From: Kocuria sp. cx-455
GTDB taxonomy: Bacteria; Actinomycetota; Actinomycetes; Actinomycetales; Micrococcaceae
DNA: 64,000 nt
Assembly (NCBI RefSeq): GCF_014698015.1
Contig: NZ_JACXBS010000002.1
Coordinates: forward strand, 558,001-622,000
Direction: 5' to 3'
Part shown: piece by piece, positions 1 through 7,472 of the stretch
Layout of the letters: each line of letters opens with the position of its first letter
Position numbering within the stretch: the first letter of the stretch is position 1
Notes under the pieces: generated by a model
Told to the model about the DNA's origin: nothing
Database searches by the model: none
What the model saw: the letters and a program-made list of their open reading frames with translations, nothing else
Program-made: the position numbers and the translations under genes

Positions 1-130
1 CGCCGCCGGCGTGAATGGCGAGCAGAGTTTCGGCCTGCTGCGGGGCGGGTGTCGCGGGCAACTGGGTGCCGCGGTCAACAAGGAGAAATTCTTCTTCGAT
101 ACCGAAAGTGGTCACTATTCGTAGCCCCAC
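1..130 (-). CDS. Carboxylate-amine ligase, YbdK/GCS2 family (N-terminal fragment)
   Basis: Only the first ~43 codons are in the window; the gene runs off the left edge. The reverse-strand translation reads TTFGIEEEFLLVD near the N terminus, the signature opening of the glutamate-cysteine ligase type 2 / YbdK family, in which the paired Glu residues bind metal and substrate. The family makes gamma-glutamyl amides (weak glutamate-cysteine ligase activity in YbdK). I chose GTG at 130 because a GGGAGA ribosome site lies just upstream; GTG at 115 is an alternative. It is divergent from the ArsR operon at 282. Its exact substrate cannot be told from this fragment. Confidence 0.75.
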   Translation of the reverse strand, partial: MGLRIVTTFGIEEEFLLVDRGTQLPATPAPQQAETLLAIHAGG

Positions 131-253
131 AATCTCCCGACAGCGGGCACAACAACGGATGAAGGAACGGTTCGCAGTCTAACGCCTGACCGTCAATTCA
201 TTGCTGTAATTTTCTCCTGGGTGGCTAGACGGGGACCGCCGGTCTCTATCATC

Positions 254-271
254 TACAACCGATTGGTTGTA
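254..271. promoter_or_regulatory. Inverted repeat, probable ArsR operator
   Basis: TACAACC-N4-GGTTGTA, 7-bp perfect arms, ends 10 bp before the ATG of the ArsR-family gene at 282. ArsR-family repressors bind palindromes of this kind over their own promoters, so autoregulation of the ArsR/AHSA1 pair is inferred. Confidence 0.6.
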
Positions 272-281
272 CATTGTAAAT

Positions 282-608
282 ATGAGCCAGATCACAGAGG
301 AGCGGACCGACGGTTTGTTCCATGCCCTTGCGGACCGGACACGGCGCGACATCCTCCGCCGGGTGCTCTCCGAGGGACAGTCGATTTCGGCTTTGGCCGC
401 GAACTACAACATGTCGTTCGCGGCAGTACAGAAACACGTTGCCGTTCTGGAGCGCTCCGGGTTGCTCATCAAGCAGCGCCGGGGTCGTGAACAGTACGCA
501 CGCGGCGACGTGGAGGCCGTACGATCCGTGGCATCACTGCTCAATGAGTTCGAGCAGGTGTGGCGAGACCGCATCGACCGCATCGACGAACTACTGAAGG
601 ACGGTTGA
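282..608 (+). CDS. ArsR-family winged-helix transcriptional regulator
   Basis: A 108-residue single-domain protein. A winged helix-turn-helix covers about residues 10-80, with the recognition helix around SFAAVQKHVAVLERSG. No cysteine metal site is present, which places it with the non-metal ArsR subgroup that is habitually paired with AHSA1/SRPBCC proteins. The ATG at 282 is preferred to an in-frame TTG 15 bp upstream, because that TTG lies inside the palindrome at 254-271. The next gene starts one base after the stop codon, so the two are co-transcribed. It is likely an autorepressor; the inducer is unknown. Confidence 0.85.
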   Translation: MSQITEERTDGLFHALADRTRRDILRRVLSEGQSISALAANYNMSFAAVQKHVAVLERSGLLIKQRRGREQYARGDVEAVRSVASLLNEFEQVWRDRIDRIDELLKDG

Positions 609-609
609 G

Positions 610-1095
610 ATGCCAGTCATCGAGGTCACCAAAGACGTAGGCACCCATTCGATCACGATCGTCGCGCAATTCGCCGCGACGGTGGAACGGTTGTGGGAGC
701 TGTATGCGGATCCCCGCCAGCTCGAGCAAGTGTTTGGCCCACCCACCTACCCGGCCACGTTCGTGGAACACGAACTGACGGAGGGCACTACCAGCAAGTA
801 CTTCATGACGAGCCCCGAAGGGGAGAAGTACCCGGGTCTGTGGCGGATCACGAGTGTGGACCGGCCCAACGGGTTCACGTTCAAGGATTTTTTCGCGACC
901 GAGAATTTCGAACCGGCCAAGGACCTGCCCGCCTCCAAGTGCAGCTACTCGTTCGAACCGACCGCGGAAGGCGTCCGCGCCACGTACGTGTCGGTGTTCA
1001 CCTCCGCCGAGGCTTTGCAGGAGGTTCTCGACATGGGTATGGAGGAGGGAGCGACCTCCTCGATCAATCAAATCGACGCATTCCTGAGTGCCTGA
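610..1095 (+). CDS. SRPBCC / AHSA1-domain protein
   Basis: A 161-residue protein of the START/Bet v1-like fold, AHSA1 type. It has the typical opening (residues ~13-45) in which a Trp-Glu-Leu-Tyr-Ala-Asp-Pro segment precedes the cavity strand, followed by the conserved GLWRITSVDRPNGFTFKD region. Such proteins bind hydrophobic ligands; the ArsR plus AHSA1 pair is common in actinobacteria but few have a known ligand. It is in one transcript with the regulator at 282 and ends 29 bp before a CDP-alcohol phosphatidyltransferase, so read-through into that gene is possible. The function beyond ligand binding cannot be assigned. Confidence 0.8.
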   Translation: MPVIEVTKDVGTHSITIVAQFAATVERLWELYADPRQLEQVFGPPTYPATFVEHELTEGTTSKYFMTSPEGEKYPGLWRITSVDRPNGFTFKDFFATENFEPAKDLPASKCSYSFEPTAEGVRATYVSVFTSAEALQEVLDMGMEEGATSSINQIDAFLSA

Positions 1096-1124
1096 TCATC
1101 GAACCGGAAAGGCCCGTGCCCTTG

Positions 1125-1667
1125 ATGCGCATCACCCACCAGCTACCCAATCTGTTCACCACTGTGCGCCTCGTGGCGACCGTTCCCCTGGTCCGTCGCA
1201 TCCGCACCGGGCGCACGGGAGTGGGAACCGCGGTGGGTGTTGCGGCATGGGCCGCTACGGACTGGGTCGACGGCAGGTTGGCGCGCCGTATGCAGTGGGA
1301 ATCCGTGATCGGTAGGGCGCTTGATCCCATCGCGGATCGTGCGGGGATTGCCGTCATTGGGTGGAGCCTCGCCACGGCGGGGGAGCTACCTCGGCGCGTA
1401 CCCAGCACGGTATTGACCGTGGACATCGCCACATCCCTGCTGACGACCCAGGCCGCCTCTCGTGGTTTACTGCGCGTGTCATATCTGGGGAAGGTCCGCA
1501 GCACCATACTTTTTGTCGCGTTGGTGGTGGCCGCGGCAGGTCCGAAGAAGCGACGCCGGCTGGGGAGGATTCCCCACGCGCTGGCGGATCTCGGGGCCGT
1601 TCTACACGTGTTAGCCGGCGTCGGGTACATTCGGGCAGCCCGTCCATTGCGTGGCACCTACGCTTGA
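1125..1667 (+). CDS. CDP-alcohol phosphatidyltransferase family protein (first of two)
   Basis: A 180-residue membrane protein with the complete CDP-alcohol phosphotransferase signature: D46, D49, G50, A53, R54, G63, D67 and D71 in the pattern DxxDGxxAR(x8)GxxxDxxxD. The family swaps CMP of a CDP-activated lipid or alcohol for another alcohol phosphate, e.g. PgsA making phosphatidylglycerophosphate. ATG at 1125 follows a GGAAAGG site. The first Asp motif is near the N terminus, as in PgsA/Cls. A tyrosine-phosphatase-like gene starts 3 bp after its stop, and a second member of the same family follows at 2115. The alcohol acceptor cannot be told from sequence. Confidence 0.85.
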   Translation: MRITHQLPNLFTTVRLVATVPLVRRIRTGRTGVGTAVGVAAWAATDWVDGRLARRMQWESVIGRALDPIADRAGIAVIGWSLATAGELPRRVPSTVLTVDIATSLLTTQAASRGLLRVSYLGKVRSTILFVALVVAAAGPKKRRRLGRIPHALADLGAVLHVLAGVGYIRAARPLRGTYA

Positions 1668-1670
1668 CGC

Positions 1671-2102
1671 ATGGGCGCGTGGGAAACCGGAGCGGGTGTC
1701 GTGCGGTTCCCGGACGGGCGAGCCGTGCGCGGGACCGGGGTGCGGCGGCGTCGGCGAGGGACGGAGGCGCCAGAATTCGCGGTCTACTTACTCAGCAAGG
1801 ACCCCCGCATCGACGCGTGGCCGTATCGCTGGGTCGAGTGGCCGGACTTCCGTCTTCCCGCGCACACCGACGATGCCGTGGCGGCGCTGCGTGAAGCCCA
1901 CGAACGGGCGGTGTCCGAACGCGTGGAGATCGCGTGCGGCGGGGGAGTGGGACGCACGGGAACGGCCATTGCCCTGCTCGCCGTGATGAGCGGGATGACC
2001 ACCGACGACGCCGTGGCCTGGGTTCGCGCCCGGTATCACCCGCGTGCCGTGGAGACTCGCGGTCAGCAAGCGTGGCTCAAGCGGGCGGCCGAGCTCATGT
2101 AA
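1671..2102 (+). CDS. Protein-tyrosine-phosphatase-like (DSP fold) phosphatase, possibly acting on a lipid
   Basis: 143 residues. The PTP P-loop is Cys89-GGGVG-Arg95-Thr (CX5RT), and a textbook WPD loop (W57-P58-D59) supplies the general acid. The usual His before the P-loop Cys is Ala88. The protein is small, soluble and has no signal peptide. It sits between two CDP-alcohol phosphatidyltransferases, 3 bp after the first and 12 bp before the second. PTP-fold enzymes can dephosphorylate phosphatidylglycerophosphate (PTPMT1), so a role in removing phosphate from the product of a neighbouring enzyme is a fair inference. A protein substrate is also possible. Confidence 0.8.
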   Translation: MGAWETGAGVVRFPDGRAVRGTGVRRRRRGTEAPEFAVYLLSKDPRIDAWPYRWVEWPDFRLPAHTDDAVAALREAHERAVSERVEIACGGGVGRTGTAIALLAVMSGMTTDDAVAWVRARYHPRAVETRGQQAWLKRAAELM

Positions 2103-2114
2103 CAAACTAGGCCC

Positions 2115-2810
2115 ATGGGAAATGGTGGGGATCGTCCAATCCGGCGGCGAGTGCCTCCCTTTCTGGTTTTCACGATGGCTGTGGTGATCGCCGGGTCGAT
2201 CTCCTCCGGCCTGGTCGACGCCGCGGTGTGCGCTCTGGTGGCCGTGATCGGTGCCGCGCGGAGTCTGTTACGGCGTGATCCGTGGACCCACGCGGATGAC
2301 CTGACCACGTTGCGGCTCGGGCTCATCGTGATTGTCACCGCGTTGATCCTGGTCGGGGATGGCCCGGGGTTTTCCTGGAGCGCCGTGGCGCTGGGTGGGG
2401 CGGCGCTGGCCATGGACGGTTTGGATGGAAAGATTGCGCGTAGCACCGGGAGCACCCGCGCCGGCGCGCGGTACGACGAGACCGTGGACGCGCTGTTCAT
2501 CCTCATTCTGTCCGTGGCACTCGTTGCCCTGTGGGGACCGTGGTGCCTGATCCCGGGACTGATGTATTACGTGTTTCACCTGGTAGCCGCGCTCCGCCCG
2601 GCGTGGCGGCGGCGGCTGCCCCCCTCCCTGAGCCGCAGGGTGATTGCCGCCGCGCAGGGAATCCTTCTGCTCGTCGCGGGCACGCCGATTGCGGTGGCTG
2701 TCCCACCGTTCGGGGTGCTCTGCGTCGCGGCCGCGGTGGTGTCGGTGCTGTACTCGTTCGGGCGGGACATCGCGTGGTTGGAATCTCACGGCGGCCGCTC
2801 CGGCACCTGA
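2115..2810 (+). CDS. CDP-alcohol phosphatidyltransferase family protein (second)
   Basis: 231 residues with several hydrophobic segments. The active-site signature is intact and sits mid-protein: D101, D104, G105, A108, R109, G117, D121, D125. An N-terminal ~95-residue extension carries two or three extra membrane segments, unlike the compact enzyme at 1125, so the two probably have different acceptors or donors. It starts 12 bp after the phosphatase gene and likely shares its transcript. The lipid product is not predictable from this sequence; the position next to the GTP cyclohydrolase II fusion at 2888 raises the possibility of a non-classical head group. Confidence 0.83.
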   Translation: MGNGGDRPIRRRVPPFLVFTMAVVIAGSISSGLVDAAVCALVAVIGAARSLLRRDPWTHADDLTTLRLGLIVIVTALILVGDGPGFSWSAVALGGAALAMDGLDGKIARSTGSTRAGARYDETVDALFILILSVALVALWGPWCLIPGLMYYVFHLVAALRPAWRRRLPPSLSRRVIAAAQGILLLVAGTPIAVAVPPFGVLCVAAAVVSVLYSFGRDIAWLESHGGRSGT

Positions 2811-2874
2811 TCCGATCCGCGACACAGACACGACCGTGGGCATTGTCGTGGCCCGTCCGGCAGCGTGCTGACCA

Positions 2875-2880
2875 TAGACT
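2875..2880 (+). promoter_or_regulatory. -10 element, leaderless promoter of the RibA-RibD fusion
   Basis: TAGACT (TAnnnT) lies 7 bp before the ATG at 2888, so transcription should begin at or next to the start codon. No Shine-Dalgarno sequence precedes the gene. This suggests the fusion gene has its own promoter apart from 1125-2810. Confidence 0.5.
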
Positions 2881-2887
2881 GAAACGC

Positions 2888-4321
2888 ATGCATCAGCCAG
2901 AACAGGATCACGCACTTGTGCTCGAGTCTCGGACCGTGCTGCCCACCGATCATGGCGTCTTCACCACGTGCGCCTACACTTTTGGCGACGTCACGCATGT
3001 GGCCATGTTGATGGGTGATCCGGCTCAGGTCGATGCGCCGATCGTGCGTATGCACAGCGAGTGCCTCACCGGCGACACCCTCGGTTCACACCGCTGCGAC
3101 TGCGGCGATCAATTGGAGGCGGCACTGCAGGCCATTGCTGCGGAGGGCACGGGGATTCTGTTGTATCTGCGCGGCCATGAGGGTCGCGGGATCGGTTTGG
3201 CCGCCAAGCTGCGGGCCTACGCGCTGCAGGATGACGGCATGGACACCGTGGATGCCAACCGGGCGCTGGGTCTGCCGGACGATGCCCGGGATTACACCGC
3301 GGCCGCGGAAATGCTCCGGCACCTGGGAGTGCCCACGGTCCGCCTGTTGTCCTCCAACCCGGCCAAGGCGGAAGCCCTGACCAGCCTGGGTATCACGGTG
3401 GCGGATCGGGTGGTGCTACCGGTTCTGGACCGGCCCGAGAACTCCCATTATCTGCAGACCAAACGCCGGCGCATGCGCCATGACCCGCTGGCCGGCCGGG
3501 TCTCCGTGCAGGAAGACACCTTCCCGGTGTACCGGACCCTGGCCGAGTATCCGGAAGTCGTTGCGCAATTGGCCCAGAGCGCGGACGGTTTCATTGCGGC
3601 CCGCGGCGGGGACGCGGAATTCGTCTCCGGCGAGGCCGATCGCACCCACCTGCATCATCTACGGGCAGCGGTGGATGCGGTGCTGGTGGGGGCCACCACC
3701 GTGACCCGGGACGACCCGCAGCTCACGGTACGAGCCGTGCAGGGGGACAACCCGGTGCGTGTCCTGCTGGATCCGCGAGCCCGGATTCCCGTGAGCAGCC
3801 GCGTGCTGCAATCCCCGGATGCCCGGACCCTGTGGTTGGTCGGTCAATGCGCCGAGGTGCCTACCGGGATCGGCGAGCACGTTGAGGTGGTACGACTTCC
3901 CGCGGGATCGGCACCGACCAGCAGCGGGTCCGACGGCGCCCGGGGCACCTCGGTGGACCCCGCAACGGTTCTGAGCGTGGTGCGGGAACACGTGAACGGC
4001 TCCATCCTGGTGGAGGGCGGCGGTACAACGGTGTCCGCGTTCCTGGCCGCGGGTGTACTGGATCGACTGTTCCTGACCGTGGCACCGGTGTTGATCGGGG
4101 ACGGGGTCCCCGGGGTTCGTTTCGAAGGGTCGAACGTCATGGGGGAGGCGCTGCGCGCACCGTTCCGCCGGTACACGTTCGAGGACGACGTCTGCACCGA
4201 ATTCGTGCTCAGCCAGGCCGCCGGAGCGCACGACGCCGCGCAGGTCGCCGGGCAATCCGCCGCCCAACCCGTCGGGCACTTGACGGTGCAGAACGCGGGT
4301 CAGGGCCCCGAGACCCGGTAG
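2888..4321 (+). CDS. GTP cyclohydrolase II fused to a RibD C-terminal (pyrimidine reductase) domain
   Basis: 477 residues. The GTP cyclohydrolase II domain (~1-205) has the zinc cysteines C59, C70, C72, the GHEGRGIGL loop and the catalytic Tyr (Y111, in RAYALQD). A RibD_C/dihydrofolate-reductase-like domain (~225-450) follows with VLVGATTVTRDDPQLTVR and an ILVEGGG motif. There is no deaminase domain. It would be expected to open GTP to the 2,5-diamino-ribosylamino-pyrimidinone phosphate and reduce the ribose to ribityl, leaving the 2-amino group. A separate full riboflavin set (ribD, ribE-ribB, ribA, ribH) lies at 39969-43605, so this copy is extra and probably serves a specialised pathway with 4300-8450. 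Its 3' end overlaps the convergent gene by 22 bp. Confidence 0.85.
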   Translation: MHQPEQDHALVLESRTVLPTDHGVFTTCAYTFGDVTHVAMLMGDPAQVDAPIVRMHSECLTGDTLGSHRCDCGDQLEAALQAIAAEGTGILLYLRGHEGRGIGLAAKLRAYALQDDGMDTVDANRALGLPDDARDYTAAAEMLRHLGVPTVRLLSSNPAKAEALTSLGITVADRVVLPVLDRPENSHYLQTKRRRMRHDPLAGRVSVQEDTFPVYRTLAEYPEVVAQLAQSADGFIAARGGDAEFVSGEADRTHLHHLRAAVDAVLVGATTVTRDDPQLTVRAVQGDNPVRVLLDPRARIPVSSRVLQSPDARTLWLVGQCAEVPTGIGEHVEVVRLPAGSAPTSSGSDGARGTSVDPATVLSVVREHVNGSILVEGGGTTVSAFLAAGVLDRLFLTVAPVLIGDGVPGVRFEGSNVMGEALRAPFRRYTFEDDVCTEFVLSQAAGAHDAAQVAGQSAAQPVGHLTVQNAGQGPETR

Positions 4322-5172
4322 CCGGGTCGAGCCGCGCGTCGCCACGCTCCCCGGGCCAGGACCGCGGCCCCGGGGAGCGTGGACACAACCGCGAGCACCC
4401 CGTAACCGGTGGCCGCGGTCACGGCCTGGCCCGCCGGAACACCCATCGCGGGTGCCAGCGCCCCGACCGAAAATTCTCTGACACCCCAGCCACCCACTCC
4501 CACCGGCACGCTCATCGACGCCAACCCCACGGTCGCGACCGGCGCGTGAACCGGCCCACCCAGCTGCGCCATGGCCAGGAGGAACAGCCCTATGAGGGCG
4601 AGCACGCCCAGAGCGGAGGCGCTCCACACGATGAGCTGGCGGCGCGCGGGCACCCCGCGCAAGCAGACGATTGCCGCGGCCAGGAACAGTGCGGCGGCAA
4701 CCGCCGCGACGACCGCCGCCGGCCACGGCGCTTCACCCTGCTGCGCGCTCGCACCCACCACGAGAGCGGTGACGATGAACAGGCACGCCGTGGCGCTGAG
4801 CCGTTCGGCACCCACGGCCAGCACCGGGGACCACCACCGCCGCCGCCCCCGGTGGCGGTAGACGGCTACGCGTGCGACGTCCCCGCCCAGACCACCGGGT
4901 AGGACCATGTTGCCGAAGGCCGAGGCGTAGCAGTCGCCCCATGCCCTGCGGAAGCTGAGGTGGATCTGCTGCTCGGCGGCCAACGCTTTCCAGCGGACCG
5001 CCTGCGTCAGCGCGACGATCAGACCCGCGGCCAGCGCGGCGAGCAGGGTCAGCGGAGAGAGCACCCGCCACCCGGCCAGCAGCGCTTGGAGTCCGACCGC
5101 GTGTGCCGTCAACCCCAGCAGCAGGAGGGTGACCGCGGCCAGTACGGTTCGTTGGAGCCAGCGCGCGCTCAC
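4300..5172 (-). CDS. UPF0104 / lysylphosphatidylglycerol-synthase-type membrane protein
   Basis: 290 residues, mostly hydrophobic, with about seven or eight membrane segments. It carries the family motif LPGGLGGDVAR (91-101) and the later SVPVGVGGWGVREF motif. These are shared with AglD/UPF0104 and the flippase half of MprF, without any aminoacyl-transferase domain. The known role of the MprF half is moving modified lipids across the membrane, so a lipid flippase role is inferred. It is the last gene of the minus-strand operon, 4 bp after the methyltransferase, and its end overlaps the RibA-RibD fusion tail to tail. Confidence 0.82.
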   Translation of the reverse strand: MSARWLQRTVLAAVTLLLLGLTAHAVGLQALLAGWRVLSPLTLLAALAAGLIVALTQAVRWKALAAEQQIHLSFRRAWGDCYASAFGNMVLPGGLGGDVARVAVYRHRGRRRWWSPVLAVGAERLSATACLFIVTALVVGASAQQGEAPWPAAVVAAVAAALFLAAAIVCLRGVPARRQLIVWSASALGVLALIGLFLLAMAQLGGPVHAPVATVGLASMSVPVGVGGWGVREFSVGALAPAMGVPAGQAVTAATGYGVLAVVSTLPGAAVLARGAWRRAARPGYRVSGP

Positions 5173-5176
5173 GGAC

Positions 5177-6019
5177 TCAATGGTCCCGGCGGGCGTCCAC
5201 CAGTACGTCGCAGTGATCCACGGTCACGTTCAGGTGGTCCGCGGCCTGCCGATTGCGGGTCTCGAGCCAGTCTCGGGCCTCGTCCTCCAGTTCGGGAGAA
5301 GCCTCAACGGCGGCCGCCACGCGTTCGGTCAGGAACCGGCGGGTGAATTCCGTATCCCGGGGTGCGTTCAGCTGCCAGGCGCTGTTGCCGTGCGTGGTGT
5401 GGATTCCGCGTTCCCGGGCGGTCCGCAGCATGGCCTCGCCCCCTTCCGCCCCCAGTTTGCCGTCCCGGCGCTGGTGATCGGCAAAGGCTTGAGCAAGCTC
5501 GGGGTCGCGGGGATCCGCGGGCTCCAGGTGCCAGTTCGCGGTGATGCTCAGCAGGAACAACCCCACGCCGTGGTGGGTGGTCAGGGTGGTGAGGATGGCC
5601 TCCACATCGTCCTGGGTGAGCACGTCCAGGACCGCGCTGCAGGTCAGCAACAGCGTGCCCGGGGCGGGACGTTCGGGGAGGTGGTTGTCCAGGGCCGCGG
5701 GTAAATCGGACAACGGCGTCACGACGGTGTCCGCGTCCGTCAGGTGCTGGGTGGCGATCTCCAGGGAGGGTTCGTGGGCGTCCACGAGCAGCCAGTTGAT
5801 GCTGCGACCGGGCAACCGCGGGCTCAGATGCCGCCGGAACCACGCCGCCGATTTTCCGGTGCCGGCGCCCAGATCCACGACCGTCAGCGGGGTCCGTCCG
5901 GTGGGGTCCGCAGCCAGGAGGGCCTGCGCGGCACGGTCCAGCAGGGGGAGGGACTGTTGTCGAGCGGCGTCGTCGAACGGAACGCGAGCCTCGAGCCAGT
6001 CCTGGGCGGCGCCAATCAT
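5177..6019 (-). CDS. Class I SAM-dependent methyltransferase
   Basis: 280 residues. Motif I is VVDLGAGTGKS (47-57), and an acidic ribose-binding residue, D80, follows at the end of strand 2 (NWLLVDAHEPS). The rest fits a Rossmann-like small-molecule methyltransferase, with no recognisable substrate domain. The start codon overlaps the stop of the glycosyltransferase upstream (ATGA), so translation is coupled. A small-molecule or lipid-linked acceptor made by the neighbouring enzymes is the best inference; the specific atom methylated cannot be predicted. Confidence 0.82.
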   Translation of the reverse strand: MIGAAQDWLEARVPFDDAARQQSLPLLDRAAQALLAADPTGRTPLTVVDLGAGTGKSAAWFRRHLSPRLPGRSINWLLVDAHEPSLEIATQHLTDADTVVTPLSDLPAALDNHLPERPAPGTLLLTCSAVLDVLTQDDVEAILTTLTTHHGVGLFLLSITANWHLEPADPRDPELAQAFADHQRRDGKLGAEGGEAMLRTARERGIHTTHGNSAWQLNAPRDTEFTRRFLTERVAAAVEASPELEDEARDWLETRNRQAADHLNVTVDHCDVLVDARRDH

Positions 6020-7035
6020 TGCGGGTTCCTCTCACTCGGTAACTCGGTTGCGGGGCCTGCTCCGCACGAGGCCACGGCGCCCAGTAAGTCGCGGGCGGTG
6101 TCCTCCCACGTGCGAAGGCCCGGACGGTGCCTCGCGGCGGCGTCGCGCAGTTGCTCGCGATGCTCGGTGTCCGTCAGCCAGCGAGTCAGCGCCGTCACCC
6201 ACTGCTGCCGCACGAGGGGCAGGGCCCGGCCCGCGGCCAGCGCTTCCTCGGCCCCCGTGTGTGCGCTCACCAGAGCGGGGATCGCGGCGGAGGCGGCTTC
6301 CGTGACGACCATCCCGTAGGTTTCCCGCTGGGAGGGCAGCAGGAGGAGATCCGAGATTGCCAGAAGGTCGTCCACGGCCTGTGGCTCCAGTTCACCGACA
6401 ATGCTCACACTGTCCGGCGGCAGCGCGGAACACGCCTCCTCGAACCGTTGCGTGTAAGCCGGATCGGTCGGGGGCCCGGCAAAGGTGCAGTGCCACCCGG
6501 CCACCCCGGCCTTCGCGAGGGCGCCCAGGACTCCCGCGAGGAACAGCTGATTCTTGTTGTCCTCCAGGGCGCCGATACACACCAGGTGCGATCCGGTGGC
6601 GGTGCCGTTGGCGGGCGCGCGTTGCGTGACACCCGGCGCGGCCACGGTGGCGTCCAGGCCGTACAGGTCACGTACTTGATCGGCGGCGTGGTGGCTGGTT
6701 GTGACGACGGCGCTCGCGGCCGCCAGATTCGCCCGCTCGCGCTCCCACGCGGCCGGGTTCGCCAGGGCCAGGGGAGCGTGCACGAGCTGGATGAGCGGCA
6801 CCGCCGCTTCGAGCGGTTCACGCAGACTGCATCCGATCAGACCGTCCACGATGACCGGTTCGGTGCCGTGCGCGGCCAGGTGACGCAGGGCGGCGTCGTC
6901 CTGGGCGGACGGGGCGGGCCACGTCCCGGGAAGTGCGTGGCGCGTGATGGCACCGTGCGCGGCGTCGGCCACGGCGCGGTTGTAGCGCAGCCCGCCGCTG
7001 ACCCGCCCGAGATCCGGTTCGATGAGTACGGTCAT
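6016..7035 (-). CDS. Glycosyltransferase, GT4 family (GT-B fold)
   Basis: 339 residues. The C-terminal half has the GT4 nucleotide-sugar site: LLLLPSQRETYGMVVTEAAS with the E-x7-E pair E238 and E246. The N-terminal half has the GGLRYNR glycine-rich loop near residue 14. No signal peptide or membrane helix is seen, so it acts on the cytosolic side. It is coupled by ATGA overlaps to both the pterin-synthase-like gene before it and the methyltransferase after it. Pterin and flavin glycosides are known from other bacteria, so a glycosylated pteridine or pyrimidine is a reasonable but untested product. The sugar donor is unknown. Confidence 0.85.
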   Translation of the reverse strand: MTVLIEPDLGRVSGGLRYNRAVADAAHGAITRHALPGTWPAPSAQDDAALRHLAAHGTEPVIVDGLIGCSLREPLEAAVPLIQLVHAPLALANPAAWERERANLAAASAVVTTSHHAADQVRDLYGLDATVAAPGVTQRAPANGTATGSHLVCIGALEDNKNQLFLAGVLGALAKAGVAGWHCTFAGPPTDPAYTQRFEEACSALPPDSVSIVGELEPQAVDDLLAISDLLLLPSQRETYGMVVTEAASAAIPALVSAHTGAEEALAAGRALPLVRQQWVTALTRWLTDTEHREQLRDAAARHRPGLRTWEDTARDLLGAVASCGAGPATELPSERNPQ

Positions 7036-7415
7036 GGGCGCCCGGGCACGGTGTAGGCGACCTTGGCGCGGGGGTTCTCGGTGAGGGTCACGGTGATTCC
7101 GACATCCGGTCGATCGCTCAGGGAATCGGCCAATTTTTGACCGATGTACTGCGCGGTGGCCTCGGTGGTGGAGAGCGTGCCCGCGAAGTCCGGGTGCTCG
7201 TCCAGGTTGGCGTAGCGCAGGGGGGTCAGCGCCTGATCGAGGAAGTCCATGGCCTGGCCGATGTCCAGGACCACGGCGTGCTCGTCCAGTTCGGCGCGGG
7301 AGAAGGTGGCCTCCACCGTGAGTGTTGCGCCGTGCATCCCCTGGGCCGGGCCGAAGAACTCGTCGGGCAGACTGTGGGCGATCATCACGTGGTCGTTGAC
7401 GGTGAGGCTGTACAT
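7032..7415 (-). CDS. 6-pyruvoyltetrahydropterin synthase / QueD-like T-fold protein lacking the catalytic Cys and a zinc His
   Basis: 127 residues, a full-length single T-fold domain. Conserved family positions are visible: H14 (IAHSL), H28, D51, H74, E85 and E113, the last being the usual pterin-ring anchor. The HGH zinc pair is reduced to H28-G-A30, and the protein contains no cysteine at all, so neither the zinc site nor the catalytic Cys is intact. From memory, a Streptomyces coelicolor homologue (SCO6650) lacks the zinc and triad, is inactive as PTPS and sits near a GTP cyclohydrolase II paralogue. ATG at 7415 follows AGGAG. It likely binds a pterin-like compound for another reaction. 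Confidence 0.85.
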   Translation of the reverse strand: MYSLTVNDHVMIAHSLPDEFFGPAQGMHGATLTVEATFSRAELDEHAVVLDIGQAMDFLDQALTPLRYANLDEHPDFAGTLSTTEATAQYIGQKLADSLSDRPDVGITVTLTENPRAKVAYTVPGRP

Positions 7416-7472
7416 GGTTCTCCTGCTCGGGTGGATGGAGTGCTCCGGGTGGCGTCCTGTTCGGCGGGCCGC

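Noticed and set aside
693..1124. Upstream in-frame extension of the CDP-alcohol phosphatidyltransferase
   Set aside because: It runs through the AHSA1 gene in another frame; the ribosome site and family N terminus support ATG at 1125.
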